Part shown: positions 27,262-36,219 of the stretch, in pieces
Position numbering within the stretch: position 1 is the first letter of the stretch
How the letters are laid out: the number at the start of each line of letters is the position of its first letter
Source: Flavobacteriales bacterium UBA4422
GTDB lineage: Bacteria > Bacteroidota > Bacteroidia > Flavobacteriales_G > Salibacteraceae
Length of the DNA: 64,000 nt
Direction: 5' to 3'
NCBI GenBank assembly: GCA_002389645.1
Contig: DGQE01000031.1
Location: 124,001 to 188,000, forward strand
The notes under the pieces: model-generated
What the model saw: only the letters and a program-made list of their open reading frames with translations
Told to the model about the DNA's origin: nothing
Database searches by the model: none
Made by a program: the position numbers and the translations under genes

Positions 27262-28113
27262 CTATTTATTGAAAACACTTGCTAAGAATTCTTCAAGCTT
27301 TATCCAGCTTTTCTCATCGGCTTCTTTATTGTAAGCCAATGGCAGGTCAAACTCTTTTCCTTTGGCGGTTGCTTCAGGATTGGTGAAGGCATGAACTGCA
27401 CCGGGATAATTTACAAACTCATACTCGACAATAGCACTGTCCATTTCAGCCTTGAAGGCATCTATTGCTTCAGGAGAAACAAATGGATCGTCTGCACCAT
27501 TCATCACTAAGATCTTTCCTTTTACAGAACCGGGTTGAGCGGGCTCAATGGCTCCAATGCTTCCGTGTAAAGTGGCAATTGCATCTAAGTTAGCACCTTG
27601 ACGAGCCATGTTCAAAACCACGCCACCTCCGAAACAGTATCCTACAGCAGCAATTTCATCGGCATTGGTATTGCTATTAGATCGTAGAACGTCTAATGCA
27701 GCATTGAAACGTGCCTTTGCACCATCAAAGTCTTGCATTACCGCACCCGCAAATGCTTGAGCGTCTTGAGGATGCTCTGCCTGAGCTCCTTCACCATACA
27801 TGTCTAAAGCAAATGCTACATAACCTGCTTTTGCAAGTTTTTCAGCGCTATTGCGGGTATGTTCATTATGTCCCCACCATTCGTGCACAATAATCACACC
27901 TGGTCGTGGCCCTTCTATATTTTCATCATAGGCGATATAGCCTTTCATGATAATACTGTCACCTTCATAGGTGACTTCTTTACCCGCGATTTTAGGTTCT
28001 GAAACTTCTATTTTTTCTGACGTTTCTCCAGAAGAATCATTGGATGCAGGTTCAGGGTTTCCGCATGATACCGCCAGCACCAAAGGAAGAAAGTAAAGGG
28101 TCTTTTTCATCAT
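27262..28113 (-). CDS. Dienelactone hydrolase-family lipoprotein
   Basis: This 283-residue protein has a lipoprotein signal (MMKKTLYFLPLVLAVSC, lipobox AVSC), a Ser/Glu-rich spacer and an alpha/beta hydrolase of the DLH family. IIVHEWWGHNEHTR carries the oxyanion region. AAVGYCFGGGVVLNMA has the Cys nucleophile in GxCxGG. MNGADDPFV supplies the Asp, and YPGAVHAFTNP the His. The triad Cys-Asp-His is thus intact. The membrane-anchored form suggests it hydrolyses small esters or lactones in the envelope, not chlorocatechol lactones; the substrate is unknown. It follows the lipid A acyltransferase gene by 35 bp on the same strand. Confidence 0.88.
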   Translation of the reverse strand: MMKKTLYFLPLVLAVSCGNPEPASNDSSGETSEKIEVSEPKIAGKEVTYEGDSIIMKGYIAYDENIEGPRPGVIIVHEWWGHNEHTRNSAEKLAKAGYVAFALDMYGEGAQAEHPQDAQAFAGAVMQDFDGAKARFNAALDVLRSNSNTNADEIAAVGYCFGGGVVLNMARQGANLDAIATLHGSIGAIEPAQPGSVKGKILVMNGADDPFVSPEAIDAFKAEMDSAIVEYEFVNYPGAVHAFTNPEATAKGKEFDLPLAYNKEADEKSWIKLEEFLASVFNK

Positions 28114-28148
28114 AATAAGGTTTAGGTTAATGATTCAATAGTTAATGT

Positions 28149-29048
28149 TTATTTGTCCAAAATGTTTTCATGCAGCTCATCTTCCGAACTTCTTTTTCTT
28201 TTCCAACGCTTATGGCTCCAAAGCCAATATTCAGGCTGTTCAAGAATAGCATTTTCTAAAAGCTGCGTGTATTTTTGAGTGATATAACCAAATGGAACAG
28301 CTTTAGGATCATCACAAATCACCTTAAAAAACACCTCGAAATGACCTCTTTTCACCTTCCTGATTTCTCCGTATATCACCGGCATGTTATGCTCAACAGC
28401 AAATTTTTCGGTGCCGAATTGAAGGGCTGTTTCTTGGCCTAAAAAGCGCATCCAATAGGCACGTTGTTTTTTACTGGGTGATTGATCTGATCCAAAAATA
28501 GTGGCAGTCAATTCATCTGATTTAGAAGCTAGGTTCTCTCTGATTTCATGAATCGAAAGCATGTGAAGCCCATATTTTGATCGGCTGTTTTTGATCTTTT
28601 CGTTCATGAATTTATTGCTCAGTGGAGTGAACAAGGCAACAGCTTTGTGTTGTATGCTTTGGTCGATTCCTTGCGCGAAAAGCTCCCAATTCCCATAGTG
28701 TCCGCCAACCAATACAACCCGTTGACCCTTTTGATAAAATGGATCGAAAACTTCAGGGTTTAAAAACTTCATACGCTGCATCACCTGCTCTTCTGTAATG
28801 CTGAATCCTTTTAGGCTTTCTACTACCAAATCGCACAGGTGACGGTAGAATAAGCTTTCAACTCGCTTGATTTCGGATTTGCTGAGGTGTGATAGTGAGT
28901 TTTTTAGGTTTGAGCTGACTACCTTTTTACGATAACCTAAAATCCGGTAAATGATAATATAAAGTCCATCTGATATAATGTACAAACACCAAAACGGAAG
29001 CCTTGATAAAGGAATGATAATGGCATAGTATAAGAGGCTGATCAACAT
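28149..29048 (-). CDS. Lipid A biosynthesis acyltransferase (LpxL/HtrB family)
   Basis: This 299-residue protein has an N-terminal membrane anchor and amphipathic segment (about 1-40). The HX4D/E acyltransferase motif is VLVGGHYGNWELFAQG near residue 110. GSDQSPSKKQRAYWMRFLG follows, a segment typical of Bacteroidota late acyltransferases, then TEKFAVEHNMPVIYGEIRKV. It adds secondary acyl chains to lipid A at the inner membrane, or acts on a related lysolipid. Chain choice cannot be deduced. A good promoter (TTG-N19-TAACTTCG) lies just upstream. Confidence 0.88.
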   Translation of the reverse strand: MLISLLYYAIIIPLSRLPFWCLYIISDGLYIIIYRILGYRKKVVSSNLKNSLSHLSKSEIKRVESLFYRHLCDLVVESLKGFSITEEQVMQRMKFLNPEVFDPFYQKGQRVVLVGGHYGNWELFAQGIDQSIQHKAVALFTPLSNKFMNEKIKNSRSKYGLHMLSIHEIRENLASKSDELTATIFGSDQSPSKKQRAYWMRFLGQETALQFGTEKFAVEHNMPVIYGEIRKVKRGHFEVFFKVICDDPKAVPFGYITQKYTQLLENAILEQPEYWLWSHKRWKRKRSSEDELHENILDK

Positions 29049-29054
29049 TTAGGG

Positions 29055-29084
29055 CGAAGTTAACGCAGAATAATGCATGGGCAA
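29055..29084 (-). promoter_or_regulatory. Candidate promoter for the lipid A acyltransferase gene
   Basis: On the minus strand TTG (29084-29082), 19 bp spacer, TAACTTCG (29062-29055), one base off TAnnTTTG, seven bases before the ATG. This gives a very short leader. Confidence 0.5.
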
Positions 29085-29201
29085 CAATGCAATTATATGA
29101 GCGACTGTAAGTTTTGAGGTGTGCAGTTTTCAACATACACAAGTCATCAACCTTTCATTTATGACATTCAGTTGGCAATGATTCTTCACGTTCTTTGACG
29201 G

Positions 29202-30212
29202 GTGCAAATAGAATTGAATAAAGATCTAAGGCCATACAACACATTTGGCTTGATAAGCTTTGCAGAGCGATTAATTCATTTGAAGCATCCTGCCGAGTTA
29301 GTAGAGTTTTTTAACGATCATCCCCAATATCCAACGCTGGTTCTTGGTGGTGGTAGCAATATGCTTCTTACGCGAGATTTACCAGGAACAACGGTTCGAA
29401 TAGAATTTCCAGGAGTTGATTTAGTGCATGAGGATAAAGAGTATTTCTACGTTAAAGTTGGGGCTGGTGTGGTTTGGCATGAATTCGTGCTTACCGCAAT
29501 TTCCAATGGATGGGCTGGCGTAGAGAATTTGTCATTGATACCAGGGAGTGTTGGTGCTGCTCCAATGCAAAACATAGGGGCATATGGCGTTGAGATCCGA
29601 GAGGTTTTTCATTCATTGGACGCCTATATCATTGGCGACAAGACTTTCGAGACGTTTTCAAAGAATGATTGTCAGTTTGGATATAGAGAAAGTGTTTTTA
29701 AACGGGCTTTAAAAGAGAAAGCCATCATTTCTTCTGTGACGTTTAAGTTGAGTAAAACCCCCAGCTTTAATACGACCTATGGTGCTATTGATGCTGAATT
29801 AGAGCGTATGAATTTGAGCAAGCTAAGCATCAAGGCCGTGAGTGATGCAGTGATAGCTATTCGTCAAAGTAAATTACCTGACCCGAAGAAAATCGGAAAC
29901 TCTGGAAGCTTCTTTAAGAATCCTGTGATCGAAACTTCTCATTTCAATTCGTTGAAAGAATCTTTTCCTGAGATTGTCGGATACCCAGCTGGTGAAGGAC
30001 TAACCAAAGTGGCAGCGGGCTGGTTAATTGAAAAAGCCGGATTTAAAGGCAAACGTCTCGGAAACTATGGTGTCCATGATAGACAAGCACTTGTTTTGGT
30101 TAATTATGGAGGAGCAACTGGTGCCGAAGTGTTTGCGCTATCTGAGGAAATCATTCAGACGATAAAAGCTCAATTTGACATAAAGCTAGAGAGAGAAGTG
30201 AACATCATTTGA
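29202..30212 (+). CDS. murB: UDP-N-acetylmuramate dehydrogenase
   Basis: This 336-residue type I MurB is the FAD enzyme that reduces UDP-GlcNAc-enolpyruvate to UDP-MurNAc in peptidoglycan synthesis. Start GTG 29202 gives MQIELNKDLRPYNTFGL, the normal beginning (NTF motif). FAD-binding elements are LVLGGGSNMLL and GVENLSLIPGSVGAAPMQNIGAYG. CQFGYRESVFKR holds the catalytic Arg. The C-terminal domain has IGNSGSFFKNPVI (active-site Ser) and AAGWLIEKAGFKGKRLG. Complete. It overlaps the next, convergent small gene by 8 bp. Confidence 0.96.
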   Translation: MQIELNKDLRPYNTFGLISFAERLIHLKHPAELVEFFNDHPQYPTLVLGGGSNMLLTRDLPGTTVRIEFPGVDLVHEDKEYFYVKVGAGVVWHEFVLTAISNGWAGVENLSLIPGSVGAAPMQNIGAYGVEIREVFHSLDAYIIGDKTFETFSKNDCQFGYRESVFKRALKEKAIISSVTFKLSKTPSFNTTYGAIDAELERMNLSKLSIKAVSDAVIAIRQSKLPDPKKIGNSGSFFKNPVIETSHFNSLKESFPEIVGYPAGEGLTKVAAGWLIEKAGFKGKRLGNYGVHDRQALVLVNYGGATGAEVFALSEEIIQTIKAQFDIKLEREVNII

Positions 30213-30438
30213 TCGAAGCAAGCATCTTCTCAAATTCTTGCGCATCGCTCTCTATCCAAAACTTGTTCTCCATTGCAATCATGTCCTGAATGAAATTTCT
30301 GTCAGGTAGTATTTTGGCTTCGAACTGATGAAGTTCCGATAGATTTCCAGTCAGTTTAATTTCTTGGAAATGATCAGAATCAACAATTTTGAAGAAGCTT
30401 TTGTTATTCGGATACTTTCTATAAAGAGGAAAATCCAT
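30205..30438 (-). CDS. Small conserved protein of unknown function
   Basis: This 77-residue soluble protein beginning MDFPLYRKYPNNKSFFKI resembles small proteins I recall in many Flavobacteriia that share the YRKYPN-K-S-FKI start and a KILPDRNFI core. No catalytic motif, signal or membrane helix is seen. It has a high share of Phe, Lys and Asp/Glu. The gene is convergent with murB (8 bp overlap) and divergent from the TPR gene. Coding status rests on the recognisable family start and on the fit between its neighbours. Function is unknown. Confidence 0.7.
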   Translation of the reverse strand: MDFPLYRKYPNNKSFFKIVDSDHFQEIKLTGNLSELHQFEAKILPDRNFIQDMIAMENKFWIESDAQEFEKMLASIK

Positions 30439-30522
30439 GGGTTGTTTTCAATTGTCAAATTTCGCTTTTCAAACGTTATTAATAGCCTAGGGTTTCAGCT
30501 TTATTTCTAATTCTGCAAAACA

Positions 30523-31122
30523 ATGATTTCACAAAACACATTTTACATTTCGGGCCGAGCAAAATTTGAAGCCCAAGATTACACCGGTGCTCTTCAAGAT
30601 TACACAAAGGCAATCCAAGAGGAAGAGAATCCTTCCATTTATAGCGAAAGAGCTGTTGTGTATTATTATCTTAAGAATATGGAGTCGAGTATGTTGGATA
30701 TGAATTATGCCGCTAAGCTCGAGCCCGAGAATCCTTATCGTTATTCTAGTAGAGCATTTATCAAAGATGCCATGGGAGATACTGAAGGTGCCATTAAAGA
30801 CTATGAGATTGCCATTAAGCTTGATCCAGAAGACAGCATCGCATTCAATAACTTAGGTCTTCTTCAAGAAAAATTGGGCTATCAAGCCAAGGCCGAAGAG
30901 CATTATGCCAAAGCCGATTCTTTAGCGGAAGTAGATAATCTTTTGGAGCGAATAAAAAAGAAGAATTTTGAGGAATTCAACCAAAGCGTGGATGCTGCAT
31001 CAGAAGAACACCAAGCCAGAAAAGAAATGAGCTTGATGGCAATAATGAGAAATACGTTCACTACGAAAAGAGGATTCAGAGAATACATCGACTTTTTGAA
31101 GAATGGATTTAGAGCTGGATAA
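30523..31122 (+). CDS. Tetratricopeptide-repeat protein
   Basis: This 199-residue protein has at least three TPR units. Examples are AKFEAQDYTGALQDYTKAI, RAVVYYYLKNMESSMLDMNYAAKLEP, AFIKDAMGDTEGAIKDYEIAIKLDP and AFNNLGLLQEKLGYQAKAEEHYAKADSL. They run from about residue 8 to 145, then a charged helix and a basic tail. No signal peptide is apparent, so it is probably cytosolic and works as a protein-binding scaffold. The end overlaps the AddB-like gene by 20 bp in another frame, which implies coupled translation and perhaps a functional link with the nuclease. The ligand is unknown. Confidence 0.85.
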   Translation: MISQNTFYISGRAKFEAQDYTGALQDYTKAIQEEENPSIYSERAVVYYYLKNMESSMLDMNYAAKLEPENPYRYSSRAFIKDAMGDTEGAIKDYEIAIKLDPEDSIAFNNLGLLQEKLGYQAKAEEHYAKADSLAEVDNLLERIKKKNFEEFNQSVDAASEEHQARKEMSLMAIMRNTFTTKRGFREYIDFLKNGFRAG

Positions 31123-33859
31123 ACTTCCTTACTTAGACAGGCTTGCTAAAGAAATTAAAGAAAAGCCTGATGATAGGCCATCGCTTGTTGTGCTGCCAAA
31201 CAAACGTTCGTTGTTTGTTTTAGGTGAGAAGCTAGGGAGTGAAACAGACGATATTAAGCTTTTTACCATTGATGATTTAATGCAAAACCTCTCTGGACTT
31301 AAGCTCATTGAGCCTGAGGAATTACTGGTTTCTTTTTTTGAGTCCTATTGTAATACAGAGAAGAATCCACAATCTTTTGATCGATTTTCAACATGGGCAG
31401 TTACATTTTTAAGCGATCTTAATGATGTTGATTTGCATCTGGGGGATATCGATTCACTTTATAAACACATTCAAGAATACCATGAAACGGGCGAAGTGTT
31501 TGATGCTTCGAATGCCGGTCCAATTGAGGGTTCCTTCCTGAGGTTTTGGCAGTGTTTACCAAAGTATTATAAATCACTGCGCGCTGAGCTAGATCGATTG
31601 AAGCTGGCCTATAGAGGATTGATCTATCGAGAGGTGGCTGAAAGTGCTACGGTAAATGATCAAAAATTAACTTCCTTTTTTGGAGGAAAAGATGTGTTTT
31701 GGGTAGGAATCATACCAGGAAACCCTAGTGAACGAAAGCTGCTTGATTGGATTGCTGAAAGAGCTAAATTGAGGTTGTTTGCTGATGTTGATGATTACTA
31801 CGTGAATGGAACTGACCATGAAGCTGGGCGTTTGTTTCGTGAGTTTCCGTTGAAAGAAGACGTAAGTTGGAGAGTTAATTTGCTTGAGAATATTGGTAAA
31901 CAAATCAATTACCATCCTCTTCCTGGAAAAATCGCCCAAGTGGTGAGGGTGAAAGAAATTCTCGAAGGATTCGGTCGTGAAAATTGGAATAAAACGGTTG
32001 TTGTAGTTACCGACTCATCGATGATACTTCCTTTCCTAGAGGTGTTTGAAAAAGACAAAGAAACCATCAATATCACTAGTGGCTTCCCAATTCGAAATAC
32101 GTTGATTCATCGTTTTGTAATGACGTGGATGACATTGCATTCGAGTTCATCAAATAGGAGAGGAGAAAAATATTTTTACCACAAACACCTCGAGGAGTTT
32201 CTTGAGTATCCAATCGTAAAGAATTGGTTGAGCGGCACCCTTGATTGGGACAAGCTAAGGGCTGAAGTTGTTTCGGGAAACATGAAGTTTATTCCGCTTT
32301 CTTGGCTGAAAGAAAAAATGTCGGTTGACCTATTTGCCGAAAAAGCATTCTTCTTGCTCTTCGATTGGGATGCAGATGTCAACAGTATTTTCCAACGAAT
32401 CAATGACGTGCTTTCTCAGTGGAACGACAACATCAATAATACGGGTGTTGCTCACATCGAGCAAAAAGCGATCAAATATTACATCGAGAAACTAAAACTT
32501 TTAATGTCTCAATTCAATGAGTTACTTCCTGAGAATGATTTGAGAGCATTGAAGAAGTTTGTGCATCGTCAAGTGGGGTATTCGAAACTGTTTATTGAGG
32601 ATCCCAAGAATGATGCTCTTCAAGTAATGGGAATGTTGGAGACGCGAATGATTGATTTTGAAAATGTAATCGTCTTAGGAGCTACAGATGATGAGTTACC
32701 CGGAAATCCAGCACTATCCACGCATATTCCTTTCATTCACCGCAAGGCATACAATCTGCCGACACGAAAAGATACGGAGGCTTTAATGGCCTACCATTTT
32801 TACAGGTTGATTCAACGTTGCAAGCGACTTGATATGGTCTATAATACAACTTCGGAAGCATTGACTAGCGGAGAGCCATCAAGATATATGCTTCAAATAC
32901 GAGAAGAGTTGTGTGAAACAAATAAGGATGTTACATTCAATACAATGGGTTGGGATGTTTCAATTAATGCAGAAGACCTTGAACCAACCATAATTCATAA
33001 ATCAGAAGAAATTATTGATAGCATAAAATCCTTTTTAAGGACGCGTGTTTCTCCTTCTGCTTTGAATAAGTTCATCAATAGTCCACTCGAATTTTATTAT
33101 TACCACATTTTAAAACTGCAAGAGCAGGATGAAGTGGAAGAAGATATTGAGGCGCGTACCTCCGGCTCCGTAGTGCATGAGGTTTTGGAATGGGCTTATA
33201 AACCATTTGAAGGAAAGGTGATTTCGATGAGTGAACTTGAAAATACACTTACTCATTGCGATCAGAAAACGGAGGAGTTGTTTCTAAAAAAGTTTCAAGA
33301 AGGAGATTTGAAATCGGGAAGGAATCTACTAATTCTTGAAATGTCTATGCATTATGTAAGATCATTTATAACGTTTGACTTGAATGATATGAAGCAAAAT
33401 GGTGCAGTCACTCTTATCAAGTTGGAAGATCGACTCATGTGTAATTATTCATCCAATGGCGTTGATATGAAGTTGTTTGGATTTGCTGATAGAATAGATA
33501 AGCGCGATGGAGTAATTAGAATAATTGATTATAAAACCGGAATGGTTGGGCCTTCTGAATTGAGGTATAGCCCTGAGATAATGCCTTTCGATAGAAAGTT
33601 GAGTAAAGCTTTGCAGCTAGCGCTTTATAAATTCATGTATTGCATGATTCATGATTTGGCGGATGAAAACGTAGAGTCGTTTATTGTCAGCTTCCGCAAT
33701 TTTAAGGCAGGTTATCAAGGATTAAAACTGGGAAAAAAAGAGGTGAGCTCATCGATCGTTGAGACGATGCCGGAAATTTTGGATAAAATCGTGAGTGACA
33801 TGCTTGATCCTACTCAGCCATTTCAGCATGATGAAGAATCAAAATATACAACCTTTTAG
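31103..33859 (+). CDS. AddB-like PD-(D/E)XK nuclease/inactive helicase-fold protein
   Basis: This 918-residue protein has an N-terminal helicase-like region (VVLPNKRSLFVLGEKLGSE, TIDDLMQNL) and a middle UvrD-like section with MGMLETRMIDFENVIVLGATDDELPG. The C-terminal nuclease domain contains SGSVVHEVLEWAY near residue 688, LFGFADRIDKRDGVIRIIDYKTG around 793-813 (catalytic D-x(n)-DYKT) and LQLALYKFMY near 837. This is the layout of AddB, which with AddA processes double-strand breaks for RecA loading. The Walker A site is degenerate, as in Bacteroidota AddB. No addA is adjacent, although the two are often neighbours. The gene start overlaps the TPR gene. Confidence 0.84.
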   Translation: MDLELDKLPYLDRLAKEIKEKPDDRPSLVVLPNKRSLFVLGEKLGSETDDIKLFTIDDLMQNLSGLKLIEPEELLVSFFESYCNTEKNPQSFDRFSTWAVTFLSDLNDVDLHLGDIDSLYKHIQEYHETGEVFDASNAGPIEGSFLRFWQCLPKYYKSLRAELDRLKLAYRGLIYREVAESATVNDQKLTSFFGGKDVFWVGIIPGNPSERKLLDWIAERAKLRLFADVDDYYVNGTDHEAGRLFREFPLKEDVSWRVNLLENIGKQINYHPLPGKIAQVVRVKEILEGFGRENWNKTVVVVTDSSMILPFLEVFEKDKETINITSGFPIRNTLIHRFVMTWMTLHSSSSNRRGEKYFYHKHLEEFLEYPIVKNWLSGTLDWDKLRAEVVSGNMKFIPLSWLKEKMSVDLFAEKAFFLLFDWDADVNSIFQRINDVLSQWNDNINNTGVAHIEQKAIKYYIEKLKLLMSQFNELLPENDLRALKKFVHRQVGYSKLFIEDPKNDALQVMGMLETRMIDFENVIVLGATDDELPGNPALSTHIPFIHRKAYNLPTRKDTEALMAYHFYRLIQRCKRLDMVYNTTSEALTSGEPSRYMLQIREELCETNKDVTFNTMGWDVSINAEDLEPTIIHKSEEIIDSIKSFLRTRVSPSALNKFINSPLEFYYYHILKLQEQDEVEEDIEARTSGSVVHEVLEWAYKPFEGKVISMSELENTLTHCDQKTEELFLKKFQEGDLKSGRNLLILEMSMHYVRSFITFDLNDMKQNGAVTLIKLEDRLMCNYSSNGVDMKLFGFADRIDKRDGVIRIIDYKTGMVGPSELRYSPEIMPFDRKLSKALQLALYKFMYCMIHDLADENVESFIVSFRNFKAGYQGLKLGKKEVSSSIVETMPEILDKIVSDMLDPTQPFQHDEESKYTTF

Positions 33860-33862
33860 CGG

Positions 33863-34180
33863 TTAGAGGCTTATTACTCCGGTTTGAAGTAAACCCTTTA
33901 CTGAATTAAGAGCGTAGAGGTATTCTCCTTTTTCAAGTCCTATAACAGGGATGACAAATTCACTTCCATAGAGCAAATCTATGCTTCACACTTTCTTACC
34001 ATCAAGGTTGATCAAATCAAACCTTAATGGTCTAGCTCCAGAACCTGATACTTTATAGAGTAAAAAGCGCTCTGTTTGCTTGAGTTTCAATGTTACGTTA
34101 TCTTGACTTTTTTTTAGCATATTTCTGCTTATCAACTCTAAAGACGAGGACTTAATCGAACACGTTGGTAAGAAGGTCAA
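33863..34180 (-). pseudogene. Broken T9SS type A sorting-domain remnant
   Basis: Directly after the response-regulator stop, and in its frame, the minus strand is open for 64 codons to a TGA at 33988-33986. It then continues in the same frame for 40 codons to a TAA at 33865-33863. The part before the TGA has NVTLKLKQTERFLLYKVSG and FDLINLDGKKV. The part after has SIDLLYGSEFVIPVIGLEKG, EYLYALNSVKG and LLQTGVISL. Together these form a typical Por-secretion tail: strands, then GLEKGEYLY, then a final strand. The proline-rich YPNP start is degraded (ISRNMLKKSQ). No upstream passenger domain remains. It fills the 320 bp between the AddB-like and regulator genes. Confidence 0.66.
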
Positions 34181-34897
34181 TCAATCTTGATGTGATTGAT
34201 CAACGGGTTTACTTACAAATCGGTATCCAATACCTCTTATGCTATGAAAGTGAATCGGATTCTTTGGGTTGCGCTCGAAGTTTTTTCGAAAACTTAAAAT
34301 GAAATTATCGATGCTTCGTGTGCTTGGGTAAACATCCACTCCCCAAACCAGGTCAAGCATTTCATCTCGGCTCACAGTTTCTCCATCGCGCTCAGTTAGA
34401 AGCTTCAAGAGCATCATCTCTTTTTTGCCAATATCGATTGTTTGGTCTGAAAACGTCTTAGCAATATGCTTATCAAAGTATAAAGTGTTTCCTCCAAATG
34501 AAAGTTCAGAAATTCCGACCTTACTATCAGGTGATCCTCTTTCTAACAATCGTTGCACCCGAAGCAGCAGTTCTTCTAAGTCAAAAGGTTTAACCAAATA
34601 GTCATCGCCTCCTATTTTTAGACCCATCACCCTGTCTTGAGCAGAGTTTTTAGCGGTAAGAAATAAGATAGGGACCTTGCGATTTTCAAGTCGGATAGAT
34701 CTACAAACTGAAAAACCATCCATATGCGGAAGCATCACATCTAATAGGATTAAGTCGAATCGCTCTTGGTGAAAACGCTCAAGTGCTTCTTTGCCGTCTC
34801 TAGCCGCTATTATTTCATGTCCTTCTAACTCAAGGTTGAGCTTTACAACTTCAAGCAGCCGTTCTTCATCTTCCACTAAAAGTATTCGCTTGGACAT
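34181..34897 (-). CDS. OmpR/PhoB-family response regulator (orphan)
   Basis: This 238-residue protein has a receiver domain (1-120) with the acidic pair in LLVEDEERLLEVV, phospho-acceptor Asp in DLILLDVMLPHMDGF, Thr in ILFLTAKNS and Lys in GGDDYLVKPFDLEELL. A winged-helix DNA-binding domain (about 140-232) includes GETVSRDEMLDLVWG, TRSIDNFILSFRKNFE and IRGIGYRF. All switch residues are intact, so it should be phosphorylated. No histidine kinase gene lies in the window, although such regulators usually sit beside one. A TAnnTTTG box lies only 4 bp before the ATG, which would give a nearly leaderless message. Confidence 0.93.
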   Translation of the reverse strand: MSKRILLVEDEERLLEVVKLNLELEGHEIIAARDGKEALERFHQERFDLILLDVMLPHMDGFSVCRSIRLENRKVPILFLTAKNSAQDRVMGLKIGGDDYLVKPFDLEELLLRVQRLLERGSPDSKVGISELSFGGNTLYFDKHIAKTFSDQTIDIGKKEMMLLKLLTERDGETVSRDEMLDLVWGVDVYPSTRSIDNFILSFRKNFERNPKNPIHFHSIRGIGYRFVSKPVDQSHQD

Positions 34898-34901
34898 GAT
34901 G

Positions 34902-34909
34902 CAAATCTA
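34902..34909 (-). promoter_or_regulatory. Candidate -7 box for the response regulator
   Basis: The minus strand reads TAGATTTG (exact TAnnTTTG), ending 4 bp before the ATG, so the transcript would start at or next to the start codon. No convincing -33 element. Confidence 0.35.
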
Positions 34910-35014
34910 AAACGTGAATCGTCTTCTTTCGATTATACTAGGAGTAATGAACTAACATTTTGATTTCAAAACCTTGTACTTCTAAAAATCGTTTACAATA
35001 CCGACTTTTGAAGC

Positions 35015-36217
35015 ATGCCAAAATTGGTTTTTATCTTACTTGTTTTATTCACCTGTCGATTAAATGCTCAGGAGCATTGTGCGACTGACCTTGAGAATCA
35101 ACTAGAACAATTGCATGATGAAGACTTTGCCAATGGAATCAATGAGCTTAATAAGTTGTCAGAAGAATTCGAGCAATTGATGACGCCTTCTCGCAATGGA
35201 TTTAAAGAGATTACTATTCCTGTTGTCGTACACGTTGTTTATAGGGAAGAAGAAAACAACATTTCTATGGAGCAAATCAAGTCACAAATTGATGTTCTTA
35301 ATCGCGACTTCAATGCTGAAAATGATGACATTGAAAAGATTCCTGAAGTTTTTAGAGGTTTAGCTTCTTCAGCTAAAATTAGATTCCAACTGGCAGATAA
35401 AGATCCTTATGGAAATTTCACGCAAGGGGTAACAAGAAAACTCACAACATTAGAAAACATTGGAACTGAGACTTTATATCATCAGTCAAATAGAGGCGGG
35501 AGTGATCCTTGGCCTCAAGTGCATTACATGAATGTATGGGTATGTGAATTAGAAGGAAATACATTGGGCTTTGCTCTCCTTCCTGGATCTAAAATGTCTG
35601 AACGAGATGGTATAGTAATGAGTCCGCGAGCTTTTGGAACGATGGGTACGGCCGTAGAGCCCTATAATTTGGGTAGAACATTTGTGCATGAAGTGGGACA
35701 TTACTTCGGTTTACGCCATTTATGGGGTAGTGATGACGAGAGTTGTTCGTCAACCGACTATATCAGCGATACTCCAACTCAATTAAAGGAAAACTTTGGC
35801 TGTAAATCCTTTCCAACCTATTCATGTCCTAGCCAGCCAAATGGAGATATGTTCATGAACTACATGGATTACGGAAATGATTCTTGTATGCTTTTATTTA
35901 CTCAAAGGCAAGTCGAACTCATGCAGCTCATTGTGAAAACCAATCGAAGTGCATTGTTTCATAGCTCAGGCTTTACAGGTTTAGATCAATTGCAAACACC
36001 TGAGGTGAAAGTTTATCCCAATCCTTCCGAAGGTGTTATTCATGTTGAGTATAGTAACGGTTTGCCTGCGTTTGTTGAGGTTTTTGATGTATTAGGAAAT
36101 TTAGTTTATCGTCATTTACCGCAGTCGAGAATCGAGTTATTATCCCTTGAGTTTCTGTCTAAGGGCGTTTATACGATGCGCACTGAAATGGAATTCACTC
36201 AAATTGTGATTCAATAG
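35015..36217 (+). CDS. Secreted M43 zinc metalloprotease with T9SS sorting tail
   Basis: This 400-residue protein has a signal peptide (MPKLVFILLVLFTCRLNAQ) and a propeptide-like helical stretch. The pappalysin/cytophagalysin (M43B) catalytic domain starts near ITIPVVVHVVYREE. The zinc motif is FVHEVGHYFGLRHLWG (HExxHxxGxxH, residues about 224-234), with the Met-turn in MFMNYMDYGNDSCMLLFTQRQ. The C-terminus from VKVYPNPSEGVIHVEYSNG to FTQIVIQ is a complete type A T9SS sorting domain, so the protease should cross the outer membrane by T9SS and be surface-anchored or released. It is only 2 bp upstream of menF, though unrelated in role. Confidence 0.93.
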   Translation: MPKLVFILLVLFTCRLNAQEHCATDLENQLEQLHDEDFANGINELNKLSEEFEQLMTPSRNGFKEITIPVVVHVVYREEENNISMEQIKSQIDVLNRDFNAENDDIEKIPEVFRGLASSAKIRFQLADKDPYGNFTQGVTRKLTTLENIGTETLYHQSNRGGSDPWPQVHYMNVWVCELEGNTLGFALLPGSKMSERDGIVMSPRAFGTMGTAVEPYNLGRTFVHEVGHYFGLRHLWGSDDESCSSTDYISDTPTQLKENFGCKSFPTYSCPSQPNGDMFMNYMDYGNDSCMLLFTQRQVELMQLIVKTNRSALFHSSGFTGLDQLQTPEVKVYPNPSEGVIHVEYSNGLPAFVEVFDVLGNLVYRHLPQSRIELLSLEFLSKGVYTMRTEMEFTQIVIQ

Positions 36218-36219
36218 AA

